NCBI RefSeq assembly: GCF_013371495.1
Contig: NZ_JABWTA010000001.1
Span: forward strand, 372,001 to 436,000
Origin: Altererythrobacter lutimaris
Lineage (GTDB): Bacteria > Pseudomonadota > Alphaproteobacteria > Sphingomonadales > Sphingomonadaceae
Direction: 5' to 3'
Length of the DNA stretch: 64,000 bases
Position numbers and translations under genes: made by a program. Below are positions 63,999 through 64,000 of this stretch, piece by piece. Position 1 is the first letter of the stretch; every line of letters starts with the position of its first letter. Under the pieces are notes generated by a model. That model saw only the letters and a program-made list of their open reading frames with translations, did not search any database and was not told where the DNA came from.

Positions 63999-64000
63999 GG

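Overview
The window is a contiguous piece of chromosome from an alphaproteobacterium, most likely Sphingomonadales and probably Erythrobacteraceae (inference). The signs are the recG / sdhE-mfd arrangement, zauP-like-zapA-6S RNA-fthC order, two LexA boxes of the alphaproteobacterial form GAAC-N7-GAAC, a PrsK/PrsR pair, the long form of isocitrate lyase, and GC-rich coding sequence. I see no phage, insertion sequence, CRISPR array or rRNA; the content is mostly core housekeeping with a few accessory islands.

Layout. 1-12 kb: tRNA-Asn, NAD kinase, an EAL phosphodiesterase, sdhE-mfd divergent from recG, a UbiB-like kinase with a low-molecular-weight phosphatase, a DUF3429 membrane protein and an orphan glycosyltransferase. 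12-17 kb: tRNA-Pro, thyA and the three-gene branched-chain 2-oxoacid dehydrogenase operon (E1 alpha, E1 beta, E2), then tRNA-Asp. 17-22 kb: accessory genes: exported ThuA protein, membrane-anchored AraC regulator, S41 peptidase lipoprotein, and an ArsR-SRPBCC operon with a duplicated operator. 22-24 kb: DUF2842, fthC, 6S RNA, zapA and a ZauP-like coiled coil. 24-30 kb: central carbon genes tkt-gap-pgk-thioesterase and a class I aldolase. 30-36 kb: thiE, a propeller protein, efp-suhB, tRNA-Leu and an SLC13-type transporter with RCK domains.

36-48 kb: isocitrate lyase with an unlisted 56-residue gene behind it and a divergent XRE/IrrE-like regulator, then prsK-prsR, an SBF-like transporter, a DUF475/TerC-like protein, panB, an NSS transporter and a general-stress flavoprotein. 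48-57 kb: the most interesting part, an SOS translesion and repair island: LexA box, imuA, imuB, a PilZ gene, a second LexA box, a radical-SAM DNA repair protein, a DUF4130-UdgX fusion and dnaE2. 57-64 kb: an extensin-like protein and the phosphate operon pstS-pstC-pstA-pstB-phoU-phoB, complete on the minus strand, with its promoter probably just outside the window.

Functional picture: SOS mutagenesis and uracil/lesion recognition are joined under LexA in one island; tkt/gap/pgk/aldolase plus isocitrate lyase support gluconeogenesis and growth on acetate or fatty acids, fed by branched-chain amino acid breakdown; the pst/pho locus handles phosphate starvation; PrsK/PrsR imply that a PEP-CTERM/exosortase surface-polysaccharide system lies elsewhere in the genome.
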